Source: Saprospiraceae bacterium
GTDB taxonomy: Bacteria > Bacteroidota > Bacteroidia > Chitinophagales > Saprospiraceae
Direction of reading: 5' to 3'
Assembly: GCA_021298575.1 (NCBI GenBank)
Contig: JAJTFM010000012.1
Coordinates: forward strand, 56,489 to 120,488
DNA length: 64,000 bases
This document shows, in pieces, positions 27,454 through 36,308 of the stretch. The translations under genes were made by a program, and so were the position numbers. The stretch's first letter is position 1; each line of letters begins with the position of its first letter. Below the pieces are notes generated by a model. The model was given only the letters and a program-made list of their open reading frames with translations. It ran no database searches and had not been told where the DNA came from.

Positions 27454-27556
27454 TGAAAAAAATTTTAACGCGGGGCGAAGGTACGACAGCGGCGCACAGG
27501 AAAAGAGCCCTATTTTAGCGCCGCTCCGGTTTTATCACCACTAAACACGACATACA

Positions 27557-28192
27557 TTGAAAATATTTATTCCGGAACTGATTGGTTCCTTTCTGCTCAC
27601 GCTCTGTTTTTCTCTTTCCGCTGAATATTCGGAAACACTTCGCGTTACCCCGCTGGCCTACGGTTGTACGACGATAGCCCTGATGTACATGACGGGTCGC
27701 TCGTCGGGGTATTTCAATCCAGGAATCACGCTGGCGGCGGCTTTGTGCGGCCGTGTGGAGCGGAATGATGCCATTACCGGGATGACAGCGCAGATATTCG
27801 GCGCGCTCGTTGCGGCGGCGCTGGCTGCATTCATGCGGGAGAGCGGCGGCGAGACGGTGGTGGCCATGCACGGGAACAACAATCCGTACGGAGCCCTGCT
27901 CGCCGAGTTTTTCGGTTCATTTGCCTTGATATACGTTTTTTTGAGTGTCACATCAGGAGAAAATCGCTCATTTGCCGGCCTGGCGTCGGGCTTTTGCCTG
28001 GTTGCCGTCGGCTTTGGTCTCGGGCGACTTGGTGGCGGCGCCTTCAATCCGGCACTTGCACTGGGAGCGGGAATTACCGAGGTGCTCGACCTGAACGATT
28101 TGTGGCTGTACGTGGCTGGTGGTTTTGGGGGGGCGGCGGCGGGTGCCACCGTATTTACATTGATGAATCGGGAGATGGCGCAGCATCACTGA
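27557..28192 (+). CDS. Aquaporin/MIP-family channel with non-canonical pore motifs
   Basis: A 211-residue membrane channel with six membrane segments and two half-helices. The first NPA box reads NPG (GYFNPGITLA, about residue 55) and the second is NPA (GGAFNPALAL, about 163), but the arginine that normally follows (NPAR) is replaced by Leu, so the selectivity filter is unusual. The start is a TTG codon at 27557, giving the expected MKIFIPELIGSF first helix; no ATG is available before residue about 40. Its 3' end overlaps the convergent DinB-like gene by 38 bp. Water or small-solute transport is inferred from fold only. Confidence 0.8.
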   Translation: MKIFIPELIGSFLLTLCFSLSAEYSETLRVTPLAYGCTTIALMYMTGRSSGYFNPGITLAAALCGRVERNDAITGMTAQIFGALVAAALAAFMRESGGETVVAMHGNNNPYGALLAEFFGSFALIYVFLSVTSGENRSFAGLASGFCLVAVGFGLGRLGGGAFNPALALGAGITEVLDLNDLWLYVAGGFGGAAAGATVFTLMNREMAQHH

Positions 28193-28706
28193 CAGAAAGA
28201 TACCGTTCTTTCAGAACTTCGAGGTGGTGCAGGTGGTGGCCGACAATAATATAAAAACAGGCTCTGGCCGACACCTTGAAATTGCCGGCGGTTCCGGTTT
28301 GCATGGACTGTTCTTCGGAGCAGTTGCTGAGCAGTTGTATGGTGTTATCGCGGACGGTTTTCCATTCTTTCAGCAGATCCTTTACTGTCCGGTTTGATAC
28401 ATCGGCATATTCCATCCAGAAGTCCTGATTGAAACCCGGAAGTGGTGCGCGGTCGGCGCGCATGAACCAGAGAGCCCGGCAGGCGAATACCCTTTCAGCA
28501 TCGGTGAGGTGCATGAGGACCTGTTTAATGGTCCATTTTCCTTCGGCGTACGTATAGTCACCTGCCTCTTCCGGCAGATCGGAGAGTAGAGCAGATGTTT
28601 CCCGGAATGTTTTTTTCAGCAGGCTGAGAGCTGTTCCTTTAGGTGGCAATAACCTGATATAAGCGGCGTGGAATGGGGAGTATTCATCTTTTTTTGGTCT
28701 GCGCAT
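28155..28706 (-). CDS. DinB-family (DinB_2-like) putative metal-dependent protein
   Basis: A 183-residue four-helix-bundle protein. The metal-site pattern of DinB/YfiT proteins is visible: HLTDAERVFACR near residue 72 and GHHLHHLEVLKERY near 155, with YTYAEGKWTIKQVLMHLTD introducing the first His. These proteins include thiol transferases and stress-induced proteins of unknown substrate. The 3' end overlaps the aquaporin gene tail to tail. A divergent methyltransferase gene starts about 70 bp upstream. The role cannot be refined from sequence. Confidence 0.85.
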   Translation of the reverse strand: MRRPKKDEYSPFHAAYIRLLPPKGTALSLLKKTFRETSALLSDLPEEAGDYTYAEGKWTIKQVLMHLTDAERVFACRALWFMRADRAPLPGFNQDFWMEYADVSNRTVKDLLKEWKTVRDNTIQLLSNCSEEQSMQTGTAGNFKVSARACFYIIVGHHLHHLEVLKERYLSVSDAAPSPDSSM

Positions 28707-28777
28707 ACCTGATGTCTGTTGTGATGTATCTATAACTGTTGCACAAATATCATACTTTTACGCAAAAACAAGAAGTT

Positions 28778-29506
28778 TTGTCCAGCACATTATATCTGAT
28801 TCCCACGCCTGTTGCCGAAAATGCGGCAGAAACGCTCCCCTTGTATGTAACTGAAATTGTCCGGCGGCTCGATGTGTTCATTGTCGAGCGGGCGAAGACA
28901 GCCCGTCATTTTGTCAAGTCTGCGGGGCCTTTAAAGCCTCTTCAGGAGATGATATTTGTTGAAATAGAGAGTCGCGACTTTCCGGATGAAGCTGCGCGTG
29001 TGTTTCGGGAGGCGGTGGAGGCCGGCAAGGATATCGGTCTGATGTCGGAGGCCGGTTGTCCGGGTGTGGCTGATCCGGGCGCTTCGATTGTTTCGCTTGC
29101 GCATCAGGCGGGTGTGCGCGTGAGGCCGCTGGTGGGGCCGTCGTCTATTCTGCTGGCGCTGATGGCTTCCGGGATGAACGGACAGCACTTTTCGTTTCAC
29201 GGGTATTTGTCGCCCAAGAGGCCCGAGCTGGCCCGCGATCTGAGGAAACTGGAGGGGCAGGCCCAGCAGCACGGAAGTACACACCTGTTTATAGAAACGC
29301 CCTACCGTTCGCAGATGGTGCTGGAGGTGGCGCTGGAGAGCCTTCATCCCGAGACCTTGTTCGGAGTTGCGCAGGACATCACGGGACAATCGGAGATGAT
29401 ACGATCGCTGCCGGTGAGAGAGTGGAAGAAGATAAAAGCGCTGACCCTTGAGAAGCTGCCGGCCATGTTTATGGTAGGGAAAGCCGCGCAGGTGAAAAAA
29501 GGGTGA
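28778..29506 (+). CDS. RsmI-like tetrapyrrole-methylase-fold SAM methyltransferase
   Basis: About 243 residues with the tetrapyrrole methylase fold: LYLIPTPVAENAAETLP at the N-terminus, LMSEAGCPGVADPGASIV near residue 90, then LVGPSSILLALMASG and FSFHGYLSPKRPEL. True RsmI has PTPIGNLxD at the N-terminus; here that segment differs, so this is the Bacteroidota paralogue rather than certain 16S C1402 methyltransferase. No ATG begins the gene; TTG at 28778 gives the expected N-terminus (SSTLYLIPTP), while an in-frame TTG at 28739 would add 13 residues of non-family sequence. Convergent with the Fic gene, 2 bp between stops. Confidence 0.82.
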   Translation: MSSTLYLIPTPVAENAAETLPLYVTEIVRRLDVFIVERAKTARHFVKSAGPLKPLQEMIFVEIESRDFPDEAARVFREAVEAGKDIGLMSEAGCPGVADPGASIVSLAHQAGVRVRPLVGPSSILLALMASGMNGQHFSFHGYLSPKRPELARDLRKLEGQAQQHGSTHLFIETPYRSQMVLEVALESLHPETLFGVAQDITGQSEMIRSLPVREWKKIKALTLEKLPAMFMVGKAAQVKKG

Positions 29507-29508
29507 TT

Positions 29509-30603
29509 TCAGGGGTTGAATATGCGCTCGAATTCGGGAGACAGGGCGTATTTTCTGTTCTTTTTCGATGGGTCGGTCATCTCCAAAAAACCGGATTCTG
29601 TCCACGACGCGAGCAGATTACGAGCTGCCCGGTCCGAGATGCTGAAGAGGGTGGCCACATCGTGACTGTTTATGCTTGTACTGAGTCGGAACAATTCGAG
29701 CGCTTTTCTCTGTCTGGGGTCGAGTTTTCTCAGCGCTGGAGAAAAGTCTTCTGCGCCTTTTCCCGCAGCTTCCTGTGTGCGTTGCAATACATTTTCAAAA
29801 CTGTCTGCCATACCGTTACAGAAATACTCCACCCACTTTGTGATATCTGCTTCTGCGCAACCTTCGTAGTAGTTGTGCCCGGGCCCTACTGTGAGTGCTT
29901 CATAGTAGCCGCCCAGATTGCGGGCGTAGTACTCTTCCAGTGAATACAGTCCTTTCAGGTCATAGCCACCCAGATGAAGAATCAGTGTAGTGAGCAGTCG
30001 GGCTGTGCGGCCGTTTCCGTCATAGTACGGGTGAATTGTAGCGAACTGGTAGTGAGCTATGCCGGCCCGAATTGGGCAGGGTAATCCCGCTTGCTCTGAC
30101 CCGGATACCCACGCTACGAGTTCTTTCATGAGCGCCGGTACATCTCTGGCCTCGGGAGGCATATAGATGATACCTCTGGTTCGGCCATCACGTATCACAT
30201 TCTGGCCATCCCGGTAAGGAGTCGGTTTTGCTTTTTTTCGACCTTCTGCGAGAACAAGCGCGTGAAGTGACTGTATATGATTTTCGGTAACGCTTTTCTC
30301 GGTTGCTGCGATATGCTCGAGTAGTTCGAGGGCAGCATAATAGCCCAGAATTTCTTTCTCATCGCGTTCGCGGCCCGGAAAGTGCTGTTTGTCTCCAATT
30401 ACGCGGGAAACCTGTTCCTGCGTCAGCCGGTTTCCTTCAATCATAGTGGAGTAATGTGTTGAAAAAAGTCTGGCCGTTTCCCTCAGTGTAGCGAGTACGG
30501 AGGGCGTCACCGGCAGATGCAACACAGCCTGTCGGGCAGTCTCTATCCTTAAAAGACAGGATGCGACCCGGGGTGTAATGGTGAAATTAGGCGAAAATGA
30601 CAT
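29509..30603 (-). CDS. Fic-domain protein with N-terminal inhibitory helix
   Basis: A 364-residue Fic enzyme, a family that usually transfers AMP from ATP to protein hydroxyls. The core motif HPYYDGNGRTARL (about residue 196) keeps catalytic His, Asp/Gly/Asn and Arg. The inhibitory motif (S/T)xxxE(G/N) is present as STMIEGN near residue 52, placing it in the class with an N-terminal autoinhibitory helix. A winged-helix-like tail at about 295-355 (SINSHDVATLFSISDRAARN) suggests DNA or target binding. ATG at 30603 preferred over TTG at 30609. The promoter box at 30622-30615 directly abuts an 11-bp repeat array. No antitoxin gene is adjacent. Confidence 0.92.
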   Translation of the reverse strand: MSFSPNFTITPRVASCLLRIETARQAVLHLPVTPSVLATLRETARLFSTHYSTMIEGNRLTQEQVSRVIGDKQHFPGRERDEKEILGYYAALELLEHIAATEKSVTENHIQSLHALVLAEGRKKAKPTPYRDGQNVIRDGRTRGIIYMPPEARDVPALMKELVAWVSGSEQAGLPCPIRAGIAHYQFATIHPYYDGNGRTARLLTTLILHLGGYDLKGLYSLEEYYARNLGGYYEALTVGPGHNYYEGCAEADITKWVEYFCNGMADSFENVLQRTQEAAGKGAEDFSPALRKLDPRQRKALELFRLSTSINSHDVATLFSISDRAARNLLASWTESGFLEMTDPSKKNRKYALSPEFERIFNP

Positions 30604-30614
30604 ATTCAAATATG

Positions 30615-30622
30615 CAAAGTTA
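30615..30622 (-). promoter_or_regulatory. -7 box of the fic gene
   Basis: TAACTTTG on the minus strand, a perfect TAnnTTTG match 11 bp upstream of the ATG, giving a very short leader. The 11-bp repeat array begins 2 bp further upstream, so the -33 position falls inside the array, where no TTG is present. Confidence 0.55.
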
Positions 30623-30624
30623 AA

Positions 30625-30686
30625 TTATTCTTCCGTTATTCTTCCGTTATTCTTCCGTTATTCTTCCGTTATTCTTCCGTTATTCT
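30625..30686. repeat. 11-bp tandem repeat array in the fic promoter
   Basis: Five perfect head-to-tail copies of TTATTCTTCCG (plus strand) at 30625-30679, then a partial copy (TTATTC plus T) to about 30686. The array occupies the zone where the -33 element of the fic promoter would lie. The unit is close to one helical turn, so each gain or loss of a copy keeps helical phase. Confidence 0.95.
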
Positions 30687-30716
30687 AATGAACCCGGGCT
30701 CACTGGCACCGTAAAT

Positions 30717-30912
30717 GATATCCGGAGATTCCTCCCTGTCGGTCGGAATGACCGGGGTTGTACCTATAAGAGAGAGCGGGAGTTGTCGGTGCCGCCGACA
30801 ACTCCCGCTCATAATGTTTTTATGACGAACCGTCATTCCGACCGACGGGGAGGAATTTCACACTTCCTTCCGGGGTGGCTTATTGGCGCATCAGGAGTAA
30901 TCTCCGGATATC
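30717..30912. repeat. Nested palindromic intergenic repeat element, copy 1
   Basis: Three nested inverted repeats. Outer: GATATCCGGAGATT (30717-30730) against AATCTCCGGATATC (30899-30912), perfect 14 bp. Middle: 30725-30752 against 30832-30857 (GAGATTCCTCC..GTCGGAATGAC type). Inner: GAGCGGGAGTTGTCGG (30774-30789) against its complement at 30795-30810 with a 5-base loop. The middle arms are the same family as those at 40415-40501. The outer right arm overlaps the last codons/stop of the amidohydrolase gene. There is no strong T-run after the inner hairpin, so it is not a canonical terminator. Confidence 0.85.
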
Positions 30913-33900
30913 AATTGCCTTCGTCGCCTTCCGTATCGCAGTGGTAGTGCTCTTTGGGGCCCCGGGGGCGTTCGCCGCCTTCGCCGCCTTTTTTTTCTGC
31001 CTGCATTTTCTGGATAATGCGGGCGCGTTCGCGCTGCAGTTCGTCTTGCAGGCGAACGTCCTGTTCGCGGTCGAAGTAAACGGCTCCGTCCACCCAGGTT
31101 TTGTCGGCGCTGGCGTAGATGGAGAGCGGATTGTCGTTCCAGAGCACCAGATCAGCATCTTTGCCGGCTTTGATACTGCCGGTACGGTCGTCCACATGCA
31201 GGAGACGGGCCGGATTGATGGTCACCATTTTCCAGGCGTCCTCCTGACTCATTCCGGCGTACATCACTGATTTGGCAGCCTCCTGGTTCAGGCGGCGGGC
31301 CATTTCGGCATCATCGGAGTTGATGGCTACCACCACGCCCTGATCGGCCATGATTTTGGCATTCTGCGGTATAGCCTCGTACACCTCGTATTTGTATGCC
31401 CACCAGTCGGAGAACGAACTGCCACCCGCCCCGTGTTTTGCCATTTTATCGGCGACCTTATAGCCTTCGAGGATGTGCGTGAATGTATTCAGGCGGAATC
31501 CGAATTTTTCAGCCACGCGTATCATCATGGTAATTTCCGACTGTACATAACTGTGGCAGGTGATAAAGCGTTTGCTTTCTATGATTTCGAGCAGAGCCTC
31601 CAGTTCAAGGTCTTTCCGGTAAGGCTTTCCGGAGCGTTTGAGCTTGCCGTATTCCTGTGCGCTTCCTGTGCGCGTGTGAAGTAGTCGTTGAAAGTTTCCT
31701 CCACGCCCATCCGCGTCTGCGGGAAGCGGGTACTATTGGGGGAGCTGCTCTGTTTCACGTTTTCGCCGAGTGCAAACTTGATGAAACCCGGCCAGTTCTG
31801 AAACTTCATTTCTTCGGGTGTGAGTCCCCAGCGAAGTTTGATCAGTTGCGTCTGACCGCCGATAGGGTTGGCTGATCCGTGCAGGAGGTGGCTGCTGGTT
31901 ACACCCCCGGCCAGTTGCCGGTAGATATCAATATCTTCGGAGTCAACAACATCGCCGATGCGTACTTCCGAGGTACTTTCCTGCGTACCTTCGTTCAAAT
32001 TCCGTGTAATGGCGATGTGAGAGTGTTCGTCAATAATACCGGCAGTGAGGTGTTTCCCGGTGCCGTCAATGACCGAGGCGTTATCCTGAACAGGCAGGTT
32101 TCGGCCTATGCGTTGTATTTTTCCGTTGTTGACAAGTACATCTGCGTTTTTCAGTATGCCGTCTTTCTCGCCCGTCCACACCGTGGCATTCCGGATCAGG
32201 AACGTCTGGGCTTTGGGTTTTTCTTTCCAGCCAAAAGCTGTGAAGGGATAAACGACGGTGCCGACCTCCGGCGGTGTCACGGGATTTTGTTTTGTCGGCT
32301 GTTTTTCGCGTTCGCCGCCGGGACCTTTGGTTTGAGTGGCGCTCCAGTTGAGCCAGGATCCGTCGGGCATAGTTCCGTTGCCTGACCAGCCATTGGAAAC
32401 GGGTGCGCCGGAGAGTGTAATATTGCCTTTTTTGAGTGTATCAGGCTGGAAAGAGAGGGTTACGAGTCCGCCGGGCGAGAAAGAGAATGTCGCCTTGAGC
32501 TTCAGGCTGTCGGCAGTTATCAGTTGTGCCTCCGGGGCGTCGGGTTTTCCTTTCAGTGTGAGCGTGTAGCTTTTATCGCCGGCTTTCAGGTCGTAGGTGC
32601 CCATTTTTTCACGGGGCATGGCTTTTTCGACAGTGACGTCATAGGCTGCGCCGTTACACCAGTTCTGGAGGATTTTGGTTTCAGCCTTGAAGATATTGCC
32701 GTTAGTGACGATAAAGTTGGCGGTTTTGCCGGGTTCGAGGCTTCCGAGCGAGTTGTACGCGCCTGCGAGCGTTGCGGGTGTGAATGTGAGCGCCTTGAGA
32801 GCATTTTCCTCGGTAAGGCCGTATTCAATTGTTTTGCGGACGTTTTCGAGGAATTTGGATCGTTCCTTGAGTCCGTTTGAGGTGAGTGCGAACGTGATTC
32901 CCGCTGTTTGGACCATTCCTGCGTTGGCGGGTGCCATTTCCCAGTGTTTCAGTTCTGTCAGCGACACGTTGAGTGCGTCGTAGGGGTCGCGCACGTCATA
33001 TCCTTCGGGGAAGTTAACCGGCACGATGAGCGGGTAGCCTGTTTTTGCGACCTCGTTCAGGCGCTGGTATTCGTCGCCGGATGTTTTCACGATATATTTC
33101 ACACCGAATTCCTCACCGATGCGGTTAATGCGGAAAATATCCAGCTTTTCGCCGGCTTCAAACACCTGCGGAAGGCTTTGGACGGCATTCCAGGCATCGA
33201 GGGAGAGATTTTTCTCTGTTTTGTAACCTTCCGTTTTATACCACTGTCCGTCCATGTACGTCTGGCGGATCAGTGCGATGAGTCCCATAAGAGAGCTTGG
33301 GTACGGGTTTCGGCTGGAGCCTTTTTTGAGCGACAGAAAATGCGCCACCCTGTCGGACACAATCATTTCGTGTTCACGCTCGCTGCCGAGCAGTACAAGT
33401 GCGCCTGTGCCGCGGGAGATTCCGTCGGAGCGATGCGTGAGTACGGCTCCGAAGCCCTGTTTGCGCCAGTCTTCGGAGGCTTTGGCATCATTGGTGAACA
33501 GTGCAACGGCATTGAATTCCGGTTTAAGCGCTTCGTTCCAGCTGTATGCGGCGCCTTTTGGTTCGGCGGGGGTGGATGGCTGTGCCTGCTGTTGCTGACC
33601 GAAGCGGCCACCCTGGGCAGCGGGTGGCGGAGCCGGGAGTCCGTAGTCGGTGGCATACAGGTCAATAAACGAGGGATAAATTGTCTTTCCGGAGCAATCG
33701 TATGTTACGGCATCTGCCGGGACCGTCACGCCCGTGCCAGCCGCAACCACCTTTCCATCGCGGATCAGGAGCGTTGCCCCCTCTGCTTTGGTCTTGTAAT
33801 CAGTGAAAACAGTTGCGTTGGTGAAGGCGTACAGACCGGGCCGCTTGTCGGAGGGTGCGGCAAGCGGGTATGTTTGCTGTGAAAAGCAGGTGTTTGTCAG

Positions 33901-33942
33901 AACAAACGCGGCAAAAGCGAGTAACAGAACGTTTTTCTTCAT
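30911..33942 (-). pseudogene. Secreted two-domain amidohydrolase, frameshifted by an 11-bp duplication
   Basis: An exported amidohydrolase-superfamily protein now split into two frames. Residues 1-21 are a signal peptide (ATG 33942; a 7-codon longer start is unlikely). The first half (to about 450) is an amidohydrolase-like domain lacking the metal HxH (SFIDLYATDYG). The second half has it (GIIDEHSHIAITR, about 640). After residue about 756 the frame breaks at an exact 11-bp direct duplication (31652-31673), and the first frame stops at 31579. Removing one copy gives a continuous 1006-residue frame (3032 - 11 = 3021 bases) that restores the FITCHSYVQSE and AINSDDAE metal/catalytic regions. 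As written, the product lacks its active site. A sequencing or assembly artefact cannot be excluded. Confidence 0.9.
31652..31673. repeat. Exact 11-bp tandem duplication inside the amidohydrolase gene
   Basis: TTCCTGTGCGC (plus strand) occurs twice head to tail, at 31652-31662 and 31663-31673. Deleting one copy restores FTRAQEYGKLKRSG on the minus strand, matching the expected amidohydrolase sequence. Confidence 0.97.
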
Positions 33943-33947
33943 GGAAA

Positions 33948-33955
33948 CAAAGGTA
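33948..33955 (-). promoter_or_regulatory. -7 box of the amidohydrolase gene
   Basis: TACCTTTG on the minus strand, perfect TAnnTTTG match, only 5 bp upstream of the ATG at 33942, so the transcript would be nearly leaderless. Confidence 0.45.
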
Positions 33956-34008
33956 TCCGGCAAATATCGGATAATTCTGAAATATCGGGTAATCTGTTGA
34001 CAGATACC

Positions 34009-34016
34009 TACATTTG
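34009..34016 (+). promoter_or_regulatory. -7 box of the patatin-like gene
   Basis: TACATTTG, perfect TAnnTTTG match, 23 bp upstream of the ATG at 34040. A TTG lies only 9 bp upstream, so the -33 element is unclear. Confidence 0.45.
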
Positions 34017-34039
34017 TACTTCAAACCTCATTTGTTGCC

Positions 34040-36301
34040 ATGAAGCCCTTTTACTCTACTACACACTGTCTTTTTCTTCTTTTTCCTGTCTTTTTTGTAG
34101 TTTTTACTCAAAAGGCAGTCGCCCAGCAACCCGAGCGGCCCTTTACGGGACTGACACTGAGCGGCGGTGGTGCCAAAGGAGTTGCCCATATCGGCGTACT
34201 GAAAGCTTTAGATTCTGCCGGACTGAAAATAGACTATATAACCGGAACGAGCATGGGCAGCGTTATGGGGGCGTTGTACGCTATAGGCTATTCGGGCGAT
34301 GAAATTGAGCAGATAGTAAGGAAGCTGGACTGGAATGAGCTGCTCACCAATCAGGTTACCCTGCGAGCGCTTGCCATGGAGGAGAAGGATGAATATGGCA
34401 GATACGCTGTTGAATTGCCATTTAAAAACCGGCGGTTCAGGGTGCCAACGGGTGCGCTGGAGTCCCAGGAGCTATGGCTGCAACTGTCGGAGCTGTTTTT
34501 TCCGGCATACAGGACAAGGTCATTTTCCGATTTCCGGATTCCTTTTCGCTGTATTGCCACCGACCTTGAGACGGCAGCAGCAGTAGTGATTGACAGCGGT
34601 GAAATAACCACAGCCATTCGGGCAAGTATTGCTATACCGGGTGTCTTCACGCCCGTGGATCACAAAGGGATGCGGCTTGTTGACGGAGGAATTGTCAGAA
34701 ATCTGCCAGTTTCGGAGGTCAGGGAGATGGGAGCGGATTATGTTATTGCCTCCAATGTGTCGCACGGGTTAAAACCCAATGAAGAGCTCAGCAACGCCTT
34801 GCAGGTACTGATGCAGATTGCTTTTTTCAAGGACGGAGAGGATATCAAGCGGCAGATCGGGCTCAGCAACTGCTTTATCAACCAGTCGCTAGATGGTTAT
34901 TCGTCGGGGAGTTTTGACAAAACAGAAGAGATACTTGAGTCGGGAATTAAAACCGGAAACCAGTATTACCCGGTGTTCAAACACCTGGCTGATTCATTAT
35001 CTGCGATTTACGGCCCGGTGTATTCGCGACCGGCTGTTTCCGTCCGGACCGATTCGGTTTTGCTGATTTCCTGTCAGGTGGAGGGTCTTTCATCCGTTTC
35101 ACTGTCGTCTTTCAAGCATTTTATCCGTTTTCAGGGGGGCAGATACTACTCGGCGCAGCAATTGTCGGATATGGTGCGGCTGGCATACGGGACAAGAAAC
35201 TTTCGCTACATCCGGTATCGGCTGGAGCCGGTTGATATTGTTGGTTACCGAATAGTTTTTGAAACAGAGGAAAACCCGGCGATCAACTGCAAGCTGGGTA
35301 TGCATTACAATACCTTTTCCGGGGTAAGTCTGATTGCCAATGCCACCGCCAGAAACTATTTTCTGCCTGCTTCAAGAACCCTTTTTACCCTGAATCTTGG
35401 TGAGAATATGCGTGCCCGGGCAGAACACCTGCAGTATTTGGGCAGAAGGAACAGCCTGATGCTGATTCCCAATATTCAGTATGAGTCATTTCGTATCAAC
35501 ACCTACCAACAATACCGGAAAGACGGACAATTTCGGTCCGACTACTTCAAGTGGGATCTGAAATTTCAGTCTGCCGGCAGCCTGAGGCAGTCCTTCGGAG
35601 CTGGTATCCGCCTGGAGACAACCGGTTATTCGTCCCTGATAGAGTCAGATACAGATATCAGGGGTACGGGTTCCAACCTGACGTCCTATCTGTTTTACCA
35701 GATGAACACACTGGATAATCCCGTTTATCCGAAAACAGGCGCCCGATTTGATGCCGAACTGGGCTACGTAATTCCAAGGGACTTTGATTATACCCTTTGG
35801 GAGGGCGATACCAACGTGAGTTTTTCCACATTCAGCGGACTGAGTCAGCGTAACTATTACCGTATTGTTCTGAACTACGAATACTTTGAGCCGATAAATC
35901 CACGATACACTTTTTCCGCACTCGTACAGGCGGGTGTCAATTCCGATGCGGATCAGAACATGTACAGTGCCTTTTCCATCGGCGGTTTGAACCGGTTGTA
36001 CAGGAACCAGATTGTTTTTTCCGGACTGGAGAACAACACGGTATTTTCACACAGTGTTGTTTCTGCCCAGGCCAGGATACATCGCAGACTTGGCAGTAAC
36101 CTGTATCTGATACCCGGAGCTAACGTCCTGCTGTATGATTTTATTGACAGTCCGACCCGCGAGTTTCGCAGAAAGTTCCTGAGTGGCTATTCCCTGACAC
36201 TGGCATACAACAGTATTCTGGGACCCATCGAACTGAGTGCCATGTACAGCGACCAGTCGAAGTCGCTGCATACATACGTTACGCTTGGATTGTCTTTTTA
36301 G
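34040..36301 (+). CDS. Patatin-like phospholipase with Omp85-type C-terminal barrel
   Basis: A 753-residue exported protein. Signal peptide about residues 1-29 (FPVFFVVFTQKAVAQ). The patatin domain (about 36-330) has the oxyanion loop SGGGAKGVAHIGVL, nucleophile GTSMGSVMG and the Asp of the dyad in DGGIVRNLP. Then comes a single POTRA-like region (about 335-415) and a 16-strand-like beta-barrel rich in aromatic-ended strands to the C-terminus (TYVTLGLSF). This patatin-POTRA-barrel architecture corresponds to PlpD-type type V secretion proteins. Probable outer-membrane or surface lipase. Convergent with the saccharopine dehydrogenase gene (7 bp apart). Confidence 0.9.
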   Translation: MKPFYSTTHCLFLLFPVFFVVFTQKAVAQQPERPFTGLTLSGGGAKGVAHIGVLKALDSAGLKIDYITGTSMGSVMGALYAIGYSGDEIEQIVRKLDWNELLTNQVTLRALAMEEKDEYGRYAVELPFKNRRFRVPTGALESQELWLQLSELFFPAYRTRSFSDFRIPFRCIATDLETAAAVVIDSGEITTAIRASIAIPGVFTPVDHKGMRLVDGGIVRNLPVSEVREMGADYVIASNVSHGLKPNEELSNALQVLMQIAFFKDGEDIKRQIGLSNCFINQSLDGYSSGSFDKTEEILESGIKTGNQYYPVFKHLADSLSAIYGPVYSRPAVSVRTDSVLLISCQVEGLSSVSLSSFKHFIRFQGGRYYSAQQLSDMVRLAYGTRNFRYIRYRLEPVDIVGYRIVFETEENPAINCKLGMHYNTFSGVSLIANATARNYFLPASRTLFTLNLGENMRARAEHLQYLGRRNSLMLIPNIQYESFRINTYQQYRKDGQFRSDYFKWDLKFQSAGSLRQSFGAGIRLETTGYSSLIESDTDIRGTGSNLTSYLFYQMNTLDNPVYPKTGARFDAELGYVIPRDFDYTLWEGDTNVSFSTFSGLSQRNYYRIVLNYEYFEPINPRYTFSALVQAGVNSDADQNMYSAFSIGGLNRLYRNQIVFSGLENNTVFSHSVVSAQARIHRRLGSNLYLIPGANVLLYDFIDSPTREFRRKFLSGYSLTLAYNSILGPIELSAMYSDQSKSLHTYVTLGLSF

Positions 36302-36308
36302 AGCTTGT

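Noticed and set aside
30774..30810. Hairpin as terminator of the amidohydrolase gene
   Set aside because: Stem is strong but lacks a T-run in either direction and belongs to the nested repeat, so it was recorded as repeat rather than terminator.
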